This document shows, piece after piece, positions 6,219 to 20,052 of a stretch of 43,112 nucleotides of DNA (positions within the stretch are counted from its first letter, which is position 1; the number at the start of each line of letters is the position of its first letter). The DNA comes from Rhodospirillales bacterium 69-11 (lineage in GTDB: Bacteria > Pseudomonadota > Alphaproteobacteria > Acetobacterales > Acetobacteraceae). The translations under genes and the position numbers were made by a program. The notes under the pieces were generated by a model. The model had not been told where the DNA came from. It did no database searches and saw only the letters and a list, made by a program, of their open reading frames with translations. The stretch is taken from assembly GCA_001898425.1 (NCBI GenBank), contig MKTV01000071.1, positions 12,993-56,104 of the forward strand. Direction: 5' to 3'.

Positions 6219-7700
6219 TCAGTGCGATTGCTTCAGCGCGGGCTGCGACTTGTCGTGGGTGGCGAACCGCTCGACCATCGTGGCGCTCGCATCGTTGAGC
6301 CCCGCGACCTCGACCTCCCGCCCGTGGCGCCGCGCCTTCAGCACGATGCGGTCGAGCGCGCCGATCGCCGAGATGTCCCAGAAATGCGCGCCGCTCACGT
6401 CGATGACCAGGCGCTCCACCGGCTCCGTCACGTCGATTGCATCCGCGAACGTGCCGGCGGAGGCGAAGAACACCTGCCCATCGACGAAGTAGGTCCGCGT
6501 CTTGCCGTCCTCGGACAGGACGGACGTCACGCGGCTCAGTCGTGAGACCTTGCCCGCGAAGAACACGCCGGACAGCAGCACGCCCACCAGCACGCCCTTG
6601 GCCAGATCCGCGGTCGCGACCACGGTGCCCACCGTCGCCAGCATCACGACGGAAGACGGCAGCGGATTGCTCCGCAGCCGCGCGATCGAGCGCCAGGAGA
6701 AGGTGTTGATCGACACCATGATCATCACGGCGGTCAGGGCCGCGACGGGAACGATCGCCAGCAGATCCTGCAATGCGACCAGCAGGACCAGCAGGAACAC
6801 ACCCGCCACCAGGGTCGACAGCCGCCCGCGCGCGCCGGACGTCACATTGATCACCGACTGCCCGATCATCGCGCAGCCGCCCATGCCGCCGAACAGGGCC
6901 GAGGCCACGTTGGCAATCCCCTGCCCCACGCACTCCCGGTTCTTGCCGCTCGGTGTGTCGGTCATGTCGTCGACGATCTGCGCCGTCAGCAGCGATTCGA
7001 GCAGGCCGACGGCCGCGAGGGTCAGCGCGATCGGCGCGATGATCCGCAGCGTCTCGAGCGTGAACGGCACGTCGGGGACGCCGAAGCTGGGCAGCGCGGA
7101 GGGCAGTTCGCCCAGTTCGGCGACGGTGCGCACCGGCAAATGCGCGACACTCGCGATCACGGTCAGGACCACGATGGCGACGAGCGGCGACGGCACCGCG
7201 GTGGTGAGCCGGGGAAAGAGGTAGATGATGCCGAGGCCGAGCGCGATCAGCGCGTAGGTGGCGGGAGTCACGTCGACCAGTTGGGGGAGCTGCGCCATGA
7301 AGATCAGGATCGCGAGCGCATTCACGAACCCGGTCATCACGGACTGCGACACGAAGCGCATCAGGCGCCCGAGCCGCAGCGCGCCTGCGATGATCTGGAA
7401 GACGCCCATGAGGATGGTCGCAGCGAACAGGAACTGCACGCCGTGGTCATGCACGATGCCGGTCATCAGCACGGCCGTGGAAGCGGTCGCTGCCGAGACC
7501 ATCGCGGCACGGCCGCCGGTGAAGGCGATCACGGTCGCGATCACGACCGAGGCGTAGAGCCCGACCTTGGGGTCGACGCCGGCGATCACGGAGAAGCCGA
7601 TCGCCTCCGGGATGAGCGCGAGTGCGACGACCACTCCGGACAGGGTTTCGGCACGCAGATTGGGACACCAATCGCGCGCGATCGAGGACATGGAAGGCAT
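6219..7700 (-). CDS. SulP family anion transporter with STAS domain
   Basis: An inner-membrane protein of 493 residues, start taken at the ATG at 7698-7700 ([11 protein letters not shown]); an ATG three codons later is possible. The membrane domain (residues about 15-390) opens with [37 protein letters not shown], the SulP signature region, and contains [25 protein letters not shown]. The C-terminal STAS domain (about 405-485) contains [15 protein letters not shown] and [19 protein letters not shown]. The family moves sulfate, bicarbonate or dicarboxylates; this architecture often marks bicarbonate or sulfate uptake, but the substrate cannot be read from sequence. It converges with selO, stops 22 bp apart. 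Confidence 0.88.
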   Translation of the reverse strand: MPSMSSIARDWCPNLRAETLSGVVVALALIPEAIGFSVIAGVDPKVGLYASVVIATVIAFTGGRAAMVSAATASTAVLMTGIVHDHGVQFLFAATILMGVFQIIAGALRLGRLMRFVSQSVMTGFVNALAILIFMAQLPQLVDVTPATYALIALGLGIIYLFPRLTTAVPSPLVAIVVLTVIASVAHLPVRTVAELGELPSALPSFGVPDVPFTLETLRIIAPIALTLAAVGLLESLLTAQIVDDMTDTPSGKNRECVGQGIANVASALFGGMGGCAMIGQSVINVTSGARGRLSTLVAGVFLLVLLVALQDLLAIVPVAALTAVMIMVSINTFSWRSIARLRSNPLPSSVVMLATVGTVVATADLAKGVLVGVLLSGVFFAGKVSRLSRVTSVLSEDGKTRTYFVDGQVFFASAGTFADAIDVTEPVERLVIDVSGAHFWDISAIGALDRIVLKARRHGREVEVAGLNDASATMVERFATHDKSQPALKQSH

Positions 7701-8045
7701 GTAAGGGTCCGCCCCTGGGTGGCGGCGCCGGCCCGATGGGCCGGTCGATCCCGGCACCCGATTACATTGTCCGGCGGATCGGCGGCCGGAAGAGCCACCC
7801 GGGGTTTCACCGGGTCCTGACGAGTAGCGCGATTAGGCCGCATTCCATGCTGCGTTGCAACACGCATCATGGATAAGGCGGGGTGAAGCGGGAGAAATCG
7901 GGTTCACCCTCCCGTCAGTCCCCGCCGCGCGAGCGGGCGGAAACGCGGCGTGCTGCACCGGCCGGATCGCCGCCCGGCATCCCCGCGTTAGCCAATCCTT
8001 CAGGAATGCTCGGGAGACTATCCCTTTCTCATGAGGGAAATTCCC
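7701..8045. other. 345-bp divergent intergenic region, no gene seen
   Basis: Between the starts of the SulP and chemoreceptor genes. It holds a short hairpin CCGGCCC-GAT-GGGCCGG near 7729-7745 in the SulP leader, a palindrome GTTGCAAC at 7854-7861, and GGGTGAA...TTCACCC near 7882-7910. I see no convincing promoter and no open frame with coding character. Confidence 0.5.
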
Positions 8046-9728
8046 ATGTCGTTCCTGAGTAGACTCGGCGTCGGAGGGCGTTTTCGGCTGGCGTTCGGCG
8101 CCTTGGTGGCGGCCGTGGTCCTGGTGGGCGGCATAGGCCTGTCCCAGGCATTCCGGATGGACGACGTCGCATCCGACCTGGCGAACAACCGCATTCCCAG
8201 TCTCACGCTCGTCGGCCGACTGGCGGAGGGTGTCGCCCGATACCGGCAACTCCAGGGGTCCCTGCTGCTGGCCTCCGCGAAGGACCGTGCGGAGATCGAG
8301 CAGCGCATGAAGCAGACGGAGTCGGATATCGAGGCGACGCGACACTCGTATGAACCCCTGATCGACCCGGGAGAGGAAACGACGGTGCTGTTCCCGGCCA
8401 TCGTGTCGTCCTGGGCGGAGTACAAGCGCGTTAGCGCCGCTTTGGCGGCGCCCGGACTCGATCCGCAGGCAGCGGCCAACATCTATCTCAACGAGATCTA
8501 CCCAGCCTTCATGAAGCTGCGGGAGGCGATCCAACGCGATCTCGCGCACAACCGAGCGGCTGGCGAGGCTGGCGCGCGCAACGCGAATGATGCGTTCACC
8601 TCCGCTATCTGGATGACGGGCGGCGTGACCATCGTCGCCATCGTGATCGCGCTCGCGATGGCGAAGTGGCTGAACGCCAGCGTGACGGCCCGCGTGATCC
8701 GCCTCTCGCAGGCGATGCGCCGCCTCGCGCAACGCGATTATGGGTTCGAGCTTCCCAGCGGCGCCATGCACGACGAGATCGGGGACATGACCCGCGCGGT
8801 GGATGAGTGCCGGACGGGGCTGAAGGCGGCGGATGCGATCGCGGCGACGACGGCGGCCGAACAGGAGGTCAAGGCGGAACGCGCGCGCCGGCTCGACGCG
8901 CTTACCCGCGACTTCGAGAACAAGGCGGGTCACATGGTGACCGTGCTGTCCTCCGCGGCGGCCGAACTGCAGGCGACCGCGCAGACCATGTCGGGCACCG
9001 CGGGGCGCACGGCGGAAGGGGCGCAGGCGGTGAGTACGGCAGCCTCGCAGGCCAACGGCAACGTGCAGACGGTGGCCGCGGCCGCGGAGGAACTCGCCTC
9101 GTCCGTCTCGGAGATCACGCGCCAGATCACCCAGTCGGCGACCGCCGCGAACAAGGCCTGCGACCAGGCGGCGCAGACGCAGAGCATCGTCCAGAAGCTG
9201 GCGGACGGGGCGGAGCGCATCGGCACGGTCGTCAGCATCATCAGCGACATCGCCGGCCAGACGAACCTGCTCGCGCTGAACGCGACGATCGAGGCCGCAC
9301 GCGCCGGGGATGCCGGGAAGGGCTTCGCCGTCGTCGCCTCGGAGGTGAAGACGCTGGCGTCCCAGACCGCGAAGGCGACCGAGGAGATTTCGACCCAGAT
9401 CGCCCAGATCCAGACCGCGACGCGCGATGCGGTCGGCGCGATCGGGTCGATCACGGGCATGATCGAGCAGGTCAGCCAGACGACCGCGGCCATCGCAGCG
9501 GCGATCGAGGAGCAGGGCGCCGCGACGCAGGAGATCGCCCGCAACGTGCAGCAGGCGGCCGACGGGACACGCGACGTGACCAGCAATATCGGGATGGTCG
9601 GCACCGCCGCGGAGGAGACGGGCGCCGGGGCGCGCAACGTGCTTACGGCCGCGCACGACCTCTCCCAGCAGGCGGAGAGCCTCAATGGCGAGGTGCAGAC
9701 CTTCCTGAGCGGCGTCCGCGCGGCGTGA
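8046..9728 (+). CDS. Methyl-accepting chemotaxis protein
   Basis: A 560-residue receptor. The start chosen is the ATG at 8046 ([11 protein letters not shown]) with AGGG upstream; an ATG at 8031 is possible. Order: TM1 (about 14-34), periplasmic four-helix-bundle-type sensor region (about 36-185), TM2 (about 188-208), HAMP (about 209-262), then the signalling domain. The conserved hairpin tip is [21 protein letters not shown] (about 401-421 in part), followed by [15 protein letters not shown]. There is no C-terminal NWETF-type CheR tether. It relays ligand binding to CheA/CheW, but no che genes are in the window, so it is an orphan receptor. The ligand is unknown. Confidence 0.92.
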   Translation: MSFLSRLGVGGRFRLAFGALVAAVVLVGGIGLSQAFRMDDVASDLANNRIPSLTLVGRLAEGVARYRQLQGSLLLASAKDRAEIEQRMKQTESDIEATRHSYEPLIDPGEETTVLFPAIVSSWAEYKRVSAALAAPGLDPQAAANIYLNEIYPAFMKLREAIQRDLAHNRAAGEAGARNANDAFTSAIWMTGGVTIVAIVIALAMAKWLNASVTARVIRLSQAMRRLAQRDYGFELPSGAMHDEIGDMTRAVDECRTGLKAADAIAATTAAEQEVKAERARRLDALTRDFENKAGHMVTVLSSAAAELQATAQTMSGTAGRTAEGAQAVSTAASQANGNVQTVAAAAEELASSVSEITRQITQSATAANKACDQAAQTQSIVQKLADGAERIGTVVSIISDIAGQTNLLALNATIEAARAGDAGKGFAVVASEVKTLASQTAKATEEISTQIAQIQTATRDAVGAIGSITGMIEQVSQTTAAIAAAIEEQGAATQEIARNVQQAADGTRDVTSNIGMVGTAAEETGAGARNVLTAAHDLSQQAESLNGEVQTFLSGVRAA

Positions 9729-9812
9729 TGGAGGGAAGCCGGGGTGGTGCGGGCGGCGACGTGCGCGCCATCCCGGAACGATTCAGGGGGACGTTTCAGG
9801 CGAAGCTGGGGA

Positions 9813-9888
9813 TGGTGAGCCCGCTGGGACTCGAACCCAGGACCCCAAGATTAAAAGTCTCGTGCTCTACCGGCTGAGCTACGGGCTC
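9813..9888 (-). tRNA. tRNA-Lys (anticodon TTT)
   Basis: Read on the minus strand, the acceptor GAGCCCG pairs with CGGGCTC. The D-arm region is GTAGCTCAGCCGGTAGAGC, the anticodon loop CTTTTAA gives TTT, the T-arm contains GGTTCGAGTCC, and a discriminator A and encoded CCA follow. Total 76 bases. All stems close without mismatch that I can see. Confidence 0.96.
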
Positions 9889-9985
9889 GGTCATCGCGGG
9901 TTGAACGCCAAGGGCGGCGCGAGGTCAAGCGCTCCGTGCGGCCGGACGGCGCGTCCGCTGCGCCCATCGCCCTCGCAGGCACCGC

Positions 9986-10011
9986 CGCCTGGATCGCAGA
10001 GGATCCAGGCG
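9986..10011. terminator. Perfect 10-bp hairpin downstream of the gyrA-coaD-cyclophilin string
   Basis: CGCCTGGATC and GATCCAGGCG pair perfectly around a 6-base loop, 56 bp past the cyclophilin stop and before the tRNA-Lys gene. No T-run follows on either side, so termination is plausible but unproven. Confidence 0.4.
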
Positions 10012-10066
10012 CGTGGGAGCCGACGTGAGGTGTGCGCTCACGCCGGTCGTCCCTTCATCCGATGCG

Positions 10067-10654
10067 TCAGGACTTGACGTCGGCCGCCACGCGCATGTGG
10101 ACGATCCGGTCCGGGTTGCTGACCGATCCGCTGCCGCCGCTGCCGCGCTTGATCGCGTCGACATAGTCCATGCCGGACACCACCTGCCCCCAGATCGTGT
10201 ACTGTCCGTCCAGATGCGGCGCGGGTGCGAACATGATGAAGAACTGGCTGTTCGCGCTGTTCGGATTGGCCGTGCGGGCCATGCCGCAGGTGCCGCGCAG
10301 GAAGTGGCGCTTGTTGGTGAACTCCGCCGGCAGGTCGGGCAGCTTGCTGCCGCCCGTGCCGGTGCCGGTCGGATCGCCGCCCTGGGCCATGAAGCCCTCG
10401 ATGACGCGGTGGAACGGGGTGTTGTCGTAGAACCCCTCCCGCGTCAGCTGCTTGATCCGCTCGACATGCTTGGGGGCGATGTCGGGGAACATCTGGATCA
10501 CGACCCGCCCCGACTTGAGATCCATGTACAGCGTGTTCTCGGGATCGAGTTGCGGCTGTGCGTTTGCGGTTTCGCCCATCAGGGTTCCCTCTACCAAGGT
10601 TGCGATCGCGAGGCTCGAGGGTACGAAACCCTTGAGCAGGGTACGGCGTTGCAT
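10067..10654 (-). CDS. Cyclophilin-type peptidyl-prolyl isomerase, exported
   Basis: A 195-residue protein, start ATG at 10652-10654 with GGAG six bases upstream. Residues 1-33 form a twin-arginine-like signal (RRTLLKG followed by a hydrophobic stretch, probable cleavage near ANA-Q). The cyclophilin domain contains FHRVIEGFMAQGGDPTGTGT, GMARTANPNSANSQFFI and HLDGQYTIWGQVVSGMD, including the catalytic Arg of FHRVI and the Trp used by cyclosporin-binding members. It catalyses cis-trans isomerisation of X-Pro bonds, presumably on periplasmic proteins. It is the third gene after gyrA and coaD, 32 bp from coaD, and is probably co-transcribed. Confidence 0.92.
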   Translation of the reverse strand: MQRRTLLKGFVPSSLAIATLVEGTLMGETANAQPQLDPENTLYMDLKSGRVVIQMFPDIAPKHVERIKQLTREGFYDNTPFHRVIEGFMAQGGDPTGTGTGGSKLPDLPAEFTNKRHFLRGTCGMARTANPNSANSQFFIMFAPAPHLDGQYTIWGQVVSGMDYVDAIKRGSGGSGSVSNPDRIVHMRVAADVKS

Positions 10655-10686
10655 GGCCCCTCCGGGAGATGCGGCGATGCGAGAGG

Positions 10687-11206
10687 TCAGCCGCGGATCC
10701 GCTGCAGCACACGCTGCAGGGTCGTCGGCGGCACGAAGGAGGTGATGTCGCCGCCCAGCATCGCGACCTCCTTCACCAGGCGGGAGGCGATGAACTGGTG
10801 CCGCTCGCTGGCCATCAGGAACACCGTCTCGATGTCCGGCGCCATGCGGTAGTTCATCCCCGCCATCTGGAACTCGTAGTCGAAATCCGACACCGCGCGC
10901 AGACCGCGCACGATCATGCTGGCGCCGACCTTGCGGGCGAAATCGATCAGCAGCGTATCGAAGGGCATCACCTCGATGACCATGCCGTGCTTGTCGGCGA
11001 TGGGCGCGATCTCGGCGGTGACGAGCTCGACGCGCTCCTCCAGCGAGAACATCGGCCCCTTGCCGCTGTTGATCGCGACCCCGACCACGAGCTTGTCGAG
11101 CTGTCGCGCGGCCCGGCCGATGATGTCGAGATGGCCGTTGGTGACGGGGTCGAACGTGCCCGGATAAAGGCCGATGCGGCGCTTGTGCCCTGCGTCGGAC
11201 GCGGTG

Positions 11207-11214
<8 letters not shown>
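10687..11214 (-). CDS. coaD: Pantetheine-phosphate adenylyltransferase
   Basis: A 175-residue cytoplasmic enzyme of CoA synthesis that transfers AMP from ATP to 4'-phosphopantetheine. The start is the ATG at 11212-11214 with a GGAAGG ribosome-binding site. The nucleotidyltransferase motif is [18 protein letters not shown] (GTFDP and TNGH, residues about 15-32), and [20 protein letters not shown] and the C-terminal [12 protein letters not shown] are family-typical. The start lies inside the 3' end of gyrA (8-bp overlap), indicating coupled translation. Length is slightly above the usual 160 because of a short N-terminal extension. Confidence 0.95.
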
Positions 11215-14113
<2,899 letters not shown>

Positions 14114-14412
14114 ACTGGGCTCTGTCGGTTCAGCGGGACGGCCGGAAGGCCAGCCCCGAACGGCGCTGCATCATGGCCGCTAGATAGGCTGATTCTGCCC
14201 GCAAGGCGAGAGCCGCCCCAAGCAGCCCAGTTGCCCGGCAGGATCGGGTCCCCGCGGCCCCGCGCCGCCCGCGAACGGGCGCGGTTCGGCGCCATCCGGC
14301 CGCCCCCGACCGGAGGGCGGCGCGCGGCGCCGGCCGGTCCTCGTTCGGGAGCGTCGGCCGACCGCGCGCCGTCGCTGCCCGAAGGCCCGCGTGCACGGCC
14401 GGCCGTGGCGGG

Positions 14413-15336
14413 TCAGGCCGCCTTGCGGAAGGTCGGCGGCAGGCCGGCCTTCGCCAGCTGGCCCTGCATCGGTTCGGCCGGCAGGCCCTCGTGCAGCACC
14501 TTGCGCGCCTCGAACAGCTTCGTCAGGTCGATCCCGGTCTCGAACCCCATGCTCTCCAGCATGAACACCAGGTCCTCGGTCACCACGTTCCCCGACGCAC
14601 CCGGCGCATAGGGGCAGCCGCCCAGCCCGGCCAGGCAGGAATCGAAGGCGCGGATCCCCTCCTCCAGCCCGGCGAGCGCATTGGCCACGCCCAGGCCGCA
14701 CGTGTCGTGGAGATGCAGCCCGTACAGGACCGGCCCGATCGCCTCGCGCGTCGCGCGCACGACCTCCTTCACCTGGGCCGGATGGGCGTAGCCCACCGTG
14801 TCGGCCAGCATGATCTCGTCCACGCCGGCATCGGCCAGGCCCTTCGCCATCGCCACCGTCTGCACGGTCGTCACCACCCCGTCGATGGAACAGCCGAAGG
14901 CGGTGGAGCAGCCGGCCACGACCGGCACCTTGCGCGGCTGGTCCCTCAGCCAGGCCATGATCTCGCGCATCATCTCGATCGACTGCGCCGGCGCGCGGTT
15001 CAGATTGGCGCGGCTGTGCCCCTCGCTGACCGAAACCGGAATGCTGATCTTGTGGACGCCGGCGTTGTACGCGTTCTGCACGCCCCGCAGGTTCGGTGCG
15101 AGCGCCTGGACGGTCAGGTTCGGCACCTCGGCCAGCACACGGGCGACGATCTCCGGCGTGTCGGCGAGCTGCGGGATCACCCGCGGCGGCACGAAGCTGC
15201 CGACCTCGATCTCCCGCACCCCGGCCGCCGCGATCGACTTGATCCAACGGACCTTGTCGTCCGTCGTCATGCGGGTCTTGGCGATCTGCAGGCCGTCGCG
15301 CGGTCCGACCTCGCAAATGGAAACGAAGGTGCTCAT
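14413..15336 (-). CDS. Hydroxymethylglutaryl-CoA lyase family protein
   Basis: A 307-residue TIM-barrel lyase. The start is the ATG at 15334-15336 with AGGA eight bases upstream. EVGPRDGLQ (residues about 9-17) carries the metal- and substrate-binding Arg-Asp. SFVPPRVIPQLAD, HKISIPVSVSEGHSRAN, GCSTAFGCSIDG, DTVGYAHP, HLHDTCGLGVAN (metal-binding HxH) and the signature GLGGCPYAPGASGN with its catalytic Cys follow. The family cleaves HMG-CoA to acetyl-CoA and acetoacetate in leucine breakdown; close relatives act on other hydroxyacyl-CoAs. No other leucine-degradation gene is adjacent. It lies divergent from the RND efflux operon. The 299-bp gap to gyrA is GC-rich with small hairpins and no gene. 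Confidence 0.88.
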   Translation of the reverse strand: MSTFVSICEVGPRDGLQIAKTRMTTDDKVRWIKSIAAAGVREIEVGSFVPPRVIPQLADTPEIVARVLAEVPNLTVQALAPNLRGVQNAYNAGVHKISIPVSVSEGHSRANLNRAPAQSIEMMREIMAWLRDQPRKVPVVAGCSTAFGCSIDGVVTTVQTVAMAKGLADAGVDEIMLADTVGYAHPAQVKEVVRATREAIGPVLYGLHLHDTCGLGVANALAGLEEGIRAFDSCLAGLGGCPYAPGASGNVVTEDLVFMLESMGFETGIDLTKLFEARKVLHEGLPAEPMQGQLAKAGLPPTFRKAA

Positions 15337-15484
15337 GGGGCGATCCTTTCGGGAGTTCCGGCCGAACCCGGCTTGCATGCCTCTGGCCGGCGACGTTGCC
15401 GTGTCCTGGCCGGAAGGTGCGACGCGGCCGCCCCCCGCGCAAGGTCCGGCGGGTGCGCGGCAGTCCTCGCACGAACGCGCACAC

Positions 15485-15503
15485 TGACCGAACCGATCGG
15501 TCA
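15485..15503. promoter_or_regulatory. 19-bp palindromic operator at RND promoter
   Basis: TGACCGAACCGATCGGTCA has perfect 7-bp arms (TGACCGA / TCGGTCA) and one further matching pair, typical of a TetR-family site. It abuts the -35 box of the efflux promoter on its 5' side and also lies about 150 bp upstream of the divergent HMG-CoA lyase gene. No TetR-type gene neighbours it. Confidence 0.65.
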
Positions 15504-15532
15504 TTGACGGAGGCCACCCGGATTTCTATTGC
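15504..15532 (+). promoter_or_regulatory. Sigma-70-type promoter of the RND efflux operon
   Basis: TTGACG (15504-15509) and TATTGC (15527-15532) are separated by exactly 17 bases. Initiation near 15539 would leave a leader of about 60 bases before the adaptor ATG. Confidence 0.65.
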
Positions 15533-15597
15533 CAGCACGCGCCGCGGCCCTACTTTCCCACTGCGCCCCGCAGGCGCCCCGAATTGAGGATTGCCGA

Positions 15598-16758
15598 ATG
15601 TCACCGCGCCTGCCGACGCTCATGCTCGTCCTGTCGCTGCTCGCGCTCGCCCCCGCGGCCCGCGCGCAGATGCCAGGCGGCGGGCCGCCGGCCGTGGGCA
15701 TCGCGCGGGTCGAGCACACGGCGATCACCGAAACCTCGGAATTCGTCGGCCGCGTGCAGGCCATCAATCGCGTCGCGCTCACCGCGCGCGTCACCGCCTT
15801 CCTGGAGCAGCGGCTGTTCACGGAAGGCACCGAGGTGCAGCAGGGCGATCTGCTCTACCGGCTCGAGCGCGGCCCGTTCGAGGCCGCAGTCTCCCAGCAG
15901 GAGGCGGCGGTCGCCGACGCCTCGGCGCGGCTCGCCAACGCCAACATCCAGCTCTCGCGCGCCCAGTCGCTGCTGAACACACCGGCCGGCCAACGCTCCT
16001 CGGTCGATGACGCCCTGGCCAACCAGCGCTCCCAGGCGGCGCAGCTCATGTCGGCGCAGGCGCAGCTCAAGGCGGCGCAGATCAACCTCGCCTATACCGA
16101 GATCCGCGCGCCCGTCGCGGGCAAGATCAGCCGCACCGCGATCACCATCGGCAACGTCGTCTCGCCGAGTTCCGGCTCGCTCGCGACGATCGTCAGCCAG
16201 GATCCGATGTACGTGCTGTTCCCGGTGGCAACCCGGGTGCAGGACGAGCTGAAGAACCGCTACGCCGACCGCGGCGGCCTCGGTGCCGCCGTCGTGAAGC
16301 TGCGCCTCGCCAACGGCTCCATGTATGGCCAGGAAGGCAAGATCGACTACGTCGATCCGACGGTCGCCACCAACACCGACACGGTGCTGATCCGCGCCAA
16401 GATCGGCAATCCGCCGCGACGCCCGGTGGAGCCGAACGAGCCGGTGGACCGCCAGCTCATCGACGGCGAGTTCGTCACCGTGCTGGTCGAGGGGATGGAG
16501 CCGATCCAGGTGCTGGGTATTCCGCGGCGCGCGGTGCTGTCGGACCAGCAGGGCGACTACGTCTACGTGGTCGGCGCCGACAACAAGGTAGAGCAGCGCC
16601 GCATCCATCTCGGCCAGTCGACGCCCAGCGTCGCGGTGGTCGACAATGGCCTGAAGGAAGGCGAGATGGTCGTGGTGGACGGGATCCAGCGCGTCCGCCC
16701 CGGCATCACCGTCTCACCCGGACCGGCAAGCCCGCCGCCCTCCGGTCCCAGCCGGTAA
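15598..16758 (+). CDS. RND efflux periplasmic adaptor subunit
   Basis: A 386-residue membrane-fusion protein. The start is the ATG at 15598 with GAGGA upstream. Residues 1-23 are a Sec signal ([17 protein letters not shown]), with no lipobox cysteine, so the protein is probably soluble or loosely attached in the periplasm. The lipoyl half-motif [20 protein letters not shown], a helical hairpin with [15 protein letters not shown], the return half-motif [15 protein letters not shown], the beta-barrel and the membrane-proximal domain (VPIRRAVL-type, here [19 protein letters not shown]) are in the usual order of AcrA/MexA proteins. The tail is Pro-rich. It bridges the pump to an outer-membrane channel; 16 bp separate it from the pump gene. 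Confidence 0.93.
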   Translation: MSPRLPTLMLVLSLLALAPAARAQMPGGGPPAVGIARVEHTAITETSEFVGRVQAINRVALTARVTAFLEQRLFTEGTEVQQGDLLYRLERGPFEAAVSQQEAAVADASARLANANIQLSRAQSLLNTPAGQRSSVDDALANQRSQAAQLMSAQAQLKAAQINLAYTEIRAPVAGKISRTAITIGNVVSPSSGSLATIVSQDPMYVLFPVATRVQDELKNRYADRGGLGAAVVKLRLANGSMYGQEGKIDYVDPTVATNTDTVLIRAKIGNPPRRPVEPNEPVDRQLIDGEFVTVLVEGMEPIQVLGIPRRAVLSDQQGDYVYVVGADNKVEQRRIHLGQSTPSVAVVDNGLKEGEMVVVDGIQRVRPGITVSPGPASPPPSGPSR

Positions 16759-16774
16759 GCGGAGCGAATCCCGG

Positions 16775-19700
16775 ATGATCTCCGCCGTCTTCGTCGACCG
16801 CCCGCGGCTTGCGATCGTCATCGCCATCCTGATGACGCTCGCGGGCATCCTGTCGCTCGAGCGGATCCCCGTCGCGCAGTTCCCCGACATCGTGCCGCCG
16901 CAGGTAAGCGTCGGCACGAGCTATCCCGGCGCCTCGGCGGCAGTGGTGGAAGCGACGGTCGCCCAGCCGCTGGAAGCGCAGATCGTCGGCGTCGACAAGA
17001 TGATCTACATGAAGTCCAACAGCGGCAACGACGGCAGCTACGGGCTGACCGTGACGTTCGCGCTGGGGACCGACCCCGATATCGCGACGGTCAACGTCAA
17101 CAACCGCGTGCAGCAGGCGCTGGCCAAGCTGCCGGCCGAGGTGCAGCGCCAGGGCCTGACGGTGCGCAAGCGTTCCTCGGCGATCCTGGAATTCCTGCAG
17201 TTCTACTCCGAGGGCGGCAAGCAGGACCCGCTGTTCATCAGCAACTACGTCACGATCAACGTGCTCGACCGGCTGGCGCGCACGCCCGGCGTGGGCGACG
17301 CGACGCTGTTCGGCAAGCTCGACTACTCGATGCGCATCTGGTTCGACACCGGGCGGCTGACCAGCCTCGGCCTCGCGCCGTCGGACGTGGTCGACGCAAT
17401 CCGCGCGCAGAACGTGCAGGCGCCGGTCGGCCGGCTGGGCTCCCGCCCGACCAGCGACGCGACGCAATTCCAGCTCAACGTCCAGACCCAGGGCCGTCTC
17501 ACGACGCCCGAGCAGTTCAACGAGATCGTCATCCGGGCGAACCCGGACGGGTCGGTGCTGCGAGTTAAGGACGTGGCGCGCGTCGAACTGGGCGCGGCCA
17601 ACATGGACACCGAGAGCCGGCTGAACGGCAACCCAGCCGTCTCGATCGGCCTGTATCTCGCGCCCGGCGCGAATGCGGTGCAGACCTCCGCGCGGGTGAA
17701 GGCGGCGCTCCAGGAACTCTCGACGCGGTTCCCCGAGGGGCTGAAGGCGCGCGTCTTCTACGACAGCTCCTCCTTCGTCTCCTCGACCATCGACGAGGTG
17801 GTGTGGACGCTGGCGATCGCCTTTGCGCTGGTCGTGGTGGTGGTCTACCTGTTCCTGGGCAGCCTGCGCGCGACGATCATCCCGGTGGTGGCCGTCCCGG
17901 TCAGCCTGATCGGCACGTTCGCAATCCTGCTACTCGCCGGCTATTCGGCCAACACGATCTCTCTCCTCGCCATGGTGCTGGGCATCGGCGTGGTGGTCGA
18001 CGACGCCATCGTCGTGGTCGAGAACGTCGAGCGCGTCATGGAGGAGGAACCGGAGCTCTCGCCAGGGGACGCGACGAAGAAGGCCATGGCGCAGATCACC
18101 GGCCCGGTGATCGCGATCACGCTCGTGCTGCTGTCGGTGTTCGTGCCGATCGCCTTCATCCCCGGCGTCTCCGGCTCGCTGTTCCGCCAGTTCGCGGTGA
18201 CGATCAGCGTTTCCATGCTGCTCTCGGCAGTCAATGCGCTGACGCTCTCGCCTGCGCTGTGCGGCGTGTTCATGCGCCATCGCGGCAAGCCGCGCGGGCC
18301 GATGCGCTACGTGCTGGGCGGCATCGACCGCGTGCGCAACGGCTACTCGGCCGTCGTGCAGCGGCTGCTGCGCGTCTCGCTGCTCGCGGTCGTGCTGATC
18401 GCGGCGGCGGGCGTCGGCATCTTCCTGGTCGGCAAGAAGACGCCGACCGGGTTCCTGCCCGAGGAGGACCAGGGCGCGTTCTTCATCTCCGTGCAGCTGC
18501 CGGACGGCGCCTCGGTGAACCGCACGCGCGACGTGATCAAGCAGCTCGAGGGCCTCGTGCAGCCGATGCCGCAGGTCGAGGGCGTGCTGTCGATCGTGGG
18601 CTTCTCCCTGCTCGACGGGGTGAACGAGCCGAACTCGGCCTTCGTCGTCGTGCGGCTGAAGCCGTTCGAGGATCGCACCGCGGCCGCCGATCGCGCGCAG
18701 GCGGTGATCGGGCGCGTGTTCGGCGTGGCGCAGCAGGTGCGGTCGGCGGTGATCTTCCCGTTCAACCTGCCACCGATCATCGGCCTGTCGACCAGCGGCG
18801 GCTTCGAATACCAGCTCGAGAACCTGGAAGGCCGCGACCCGAACGAGATGGCGAGCGTCATGCAGGGCCTGGTGGCCGCGGCCAACCGCGACCCGCGCCT
18901 TGCCCGCGTGTTCGGCACGTTCACCGCGTCGAACCCGTCCATCTGGCTCGACATCGACCGCGAGAAGGCGCAGGCGCTGGGCCTGTCCATGGCCGACGTG
19001 TTCAGCACCCTGCAGGACACGCTGGGCGGCTACTACATCAACGACTTCAACCTGTTCGGGCGCACCTGGCAGGTGAACATCCAGGCCGAGGCGGCGGACC
19101 GCGCGGACGTGTCCGCGCTCAATCGCATCTACATCCGCAACCGCGACGGCGGAATGGTCCCCCTGCGCGCCATCGCCAATTTCAGCGTCACGCTCGGACC
19201 GCAGGTGATCAGCCGCTACAACAACTACCGGGCGGTCACCATCAATGGCGGCCCTGCGCCGGGCGTCTCGTCCGGTGAGGCGCTGGCGGCCATGGAGCAG
19301 ATCTCCAAGGCGACGCTGCCGCCGGGCTACGCGTTCGAATGGTCCGGCACGGCGTATCAGGAGAAGGCGGCGGCGGGGCAGACCGGGGCGATCCTCGCGC
19401 TGGCGGTGTTGTTCGCCTACCTGTTCCTGGTCGCGCTCTACGAAAGCTGGATGATTCCCATCCCCGTGCTGCTGTCGGTCACGATCGGCGTGCTGGGCGC
19501 GTTCTTCGGGCTGCTGATCTCGGGGCTTTCGCTCGACCTCTATGCCCAGATCGGCATGGTGGTGCTGATCGCGCTGGCGGCGAAGAACGGCATCCTGATC
19601 GTGGAATTCGCCAAGGAGCAGCGGGAGGCCGGGCACTCCATTGAGGAGGCCGCGATGCTGGGCGCGCGGCTGCGAATCCGCGCCGTGCTGATGACGTCGA

Positions 19701-19909
19701 TCGCGTTCATCTTCGGCCTGATCCCGCTGGTCTGGGCCGAGGGCGCGGCGATGCTGAGCCGCCGCGGCGTCGGCACGGCGGTGTTCGCTGGCATGATCGC
19801 CGCGAGCACGATCGGCGTGTTCCTGATCCCGATGCTCTACGTGGTGTTCCAGCAGACCCGCGAACGGACGAAGGCGTTCTTCCGCCGCCGGTCCGCCCCG
19901 GGGCACTGA
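16775..19909 (+). CDS. RND efflux permease, HAE-1 (AcrB-like) family
   Basis: A 1044-residue inner-membrane pump, proton-driven and trimeric. It starts [18 protein letters not shown] with TM1, followed by the porter domain with [19 protein letters not shown] and [14 protein letters not shown]. The proton relay is present: Asp409-Asp410 in [15 protein letters not shown] and Lys937 in [13 protein letters not shown]. The second porter half begins near residue 560 ([21 protein letters not shown]). Length is standard. Substrates are typically lipophilic drugs, dyes, bile salts or solvents and cannot be predicted. No TolC/OprM-type gene follows, so the channel must be encoded elsewhere. Confidence 0.95.
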   Translation: MISAVFVDRPRLAIVIAILMTLAGILSLERIPVAQFPDIVPPQVSVGTSYPGASAAVVEATVAQPLEAQIVGVDKMIYMKSNSGNDGSYGLTVTFALGTDPDIATVNVNNRVQQALAKLPAEVQRQGLTVRKRSSAILEFLQFYSEGGKQDPLFISNYVTINVLDRLARTPGVGDATLFGKLDYSMRIWFDTGRLTSLGLAPSDVVDAIRAQNVQAPVGRLGSRPTSDATQFQLNVQTQGRLTTPEQFNEIVIRANPDGSVLRVKDVARVELGAANMDTESRLNGNPAVSIGLYLAPGANAVQTSARVKAALQELSTRFPEGLKARVFYDSSSFVSSTIDEVVWTLAIAFALVVVVVYLFLGSLRATIIPVVAVPVSLIGTFAILLLAGYSANTISLLAMVLGIGVVVDDAIVVVENVERVMEEEPELSPGDATKKAMAQITGPVIAITLVLLSVFVPIAFIPGVSGSLFRQFAVTISVSMLLSAVNALTLSPALCGVFMRHRGKPRGPMRYVLGGIDRVRNGYSAVVQRLLRVSLLAVVLIAAAGVGIFLVGKKTPTGFLPEEDQGAFFISVQLPDGASVNRTRDVIKQLEGLVQPMPQVEGVLSIVGFSLLDGVNEPNSAFVVVRLKPFEDRTAAADRAQAVIGRVFGVAQQVRSAVIFPFNLPPIIGLSTSGGFEYQLENLEGRDPNEMASVMQGLVAAANRDPRLARVFGTFTASNPSIWLDIDREKAQALGLSMADVFSTLQDTLGGYYINDFNLFGRTWQVNIQAEAADRADVSALNRIYIRNRDGGMVPLRAIANFSVTLGPQVISRYNNYRAVTINGGPAPGVSSGEALAAMEQISKATLPPGYAFEWSGTAYQEKAAAGQTGAILALAVLFAYLFLVALYESWMIPIPVLLSVTIGVLGAFFGLLISGLSLDLYAQIGMVVLIALAAKNGILIVEFAKEQREAGHSIEEAAMLGARLRIRAVLMTSIAFIFGLIPLVWAEGAAMLSRRGVGTAVFAGMIAASTIGVFLIPMLYVVFQQTRERTKAFFRRRSAPGH

Positions 19910-19987
19910 GGGAGCGGGCGCGCGCCCGTCGCCCACCCGGTGTCACGGCTGGACTCGACCCGGCACTGACGCGTCGTGCTGGTGGGG

Positions 19988-20011
19988 ATGGCCGGCTCGA
20001 CGGCCGGCCAT
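19988..20011. terminator. Hairpin after the efflux operon
   Basis: ATGGCCGGC and GCCGGCCAT form a 9-bp stem with a 6-base loop, 79 bp past the pump stop. No T-run follows. It is a probable terminator or processing barrier between the convergent pump and BNR genes. Confidence 0.4.
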
Positions 20012-20052
20012 GACGGTGTATGGGGGCGCCCCTCCCCGCCGGCACGCACTCG

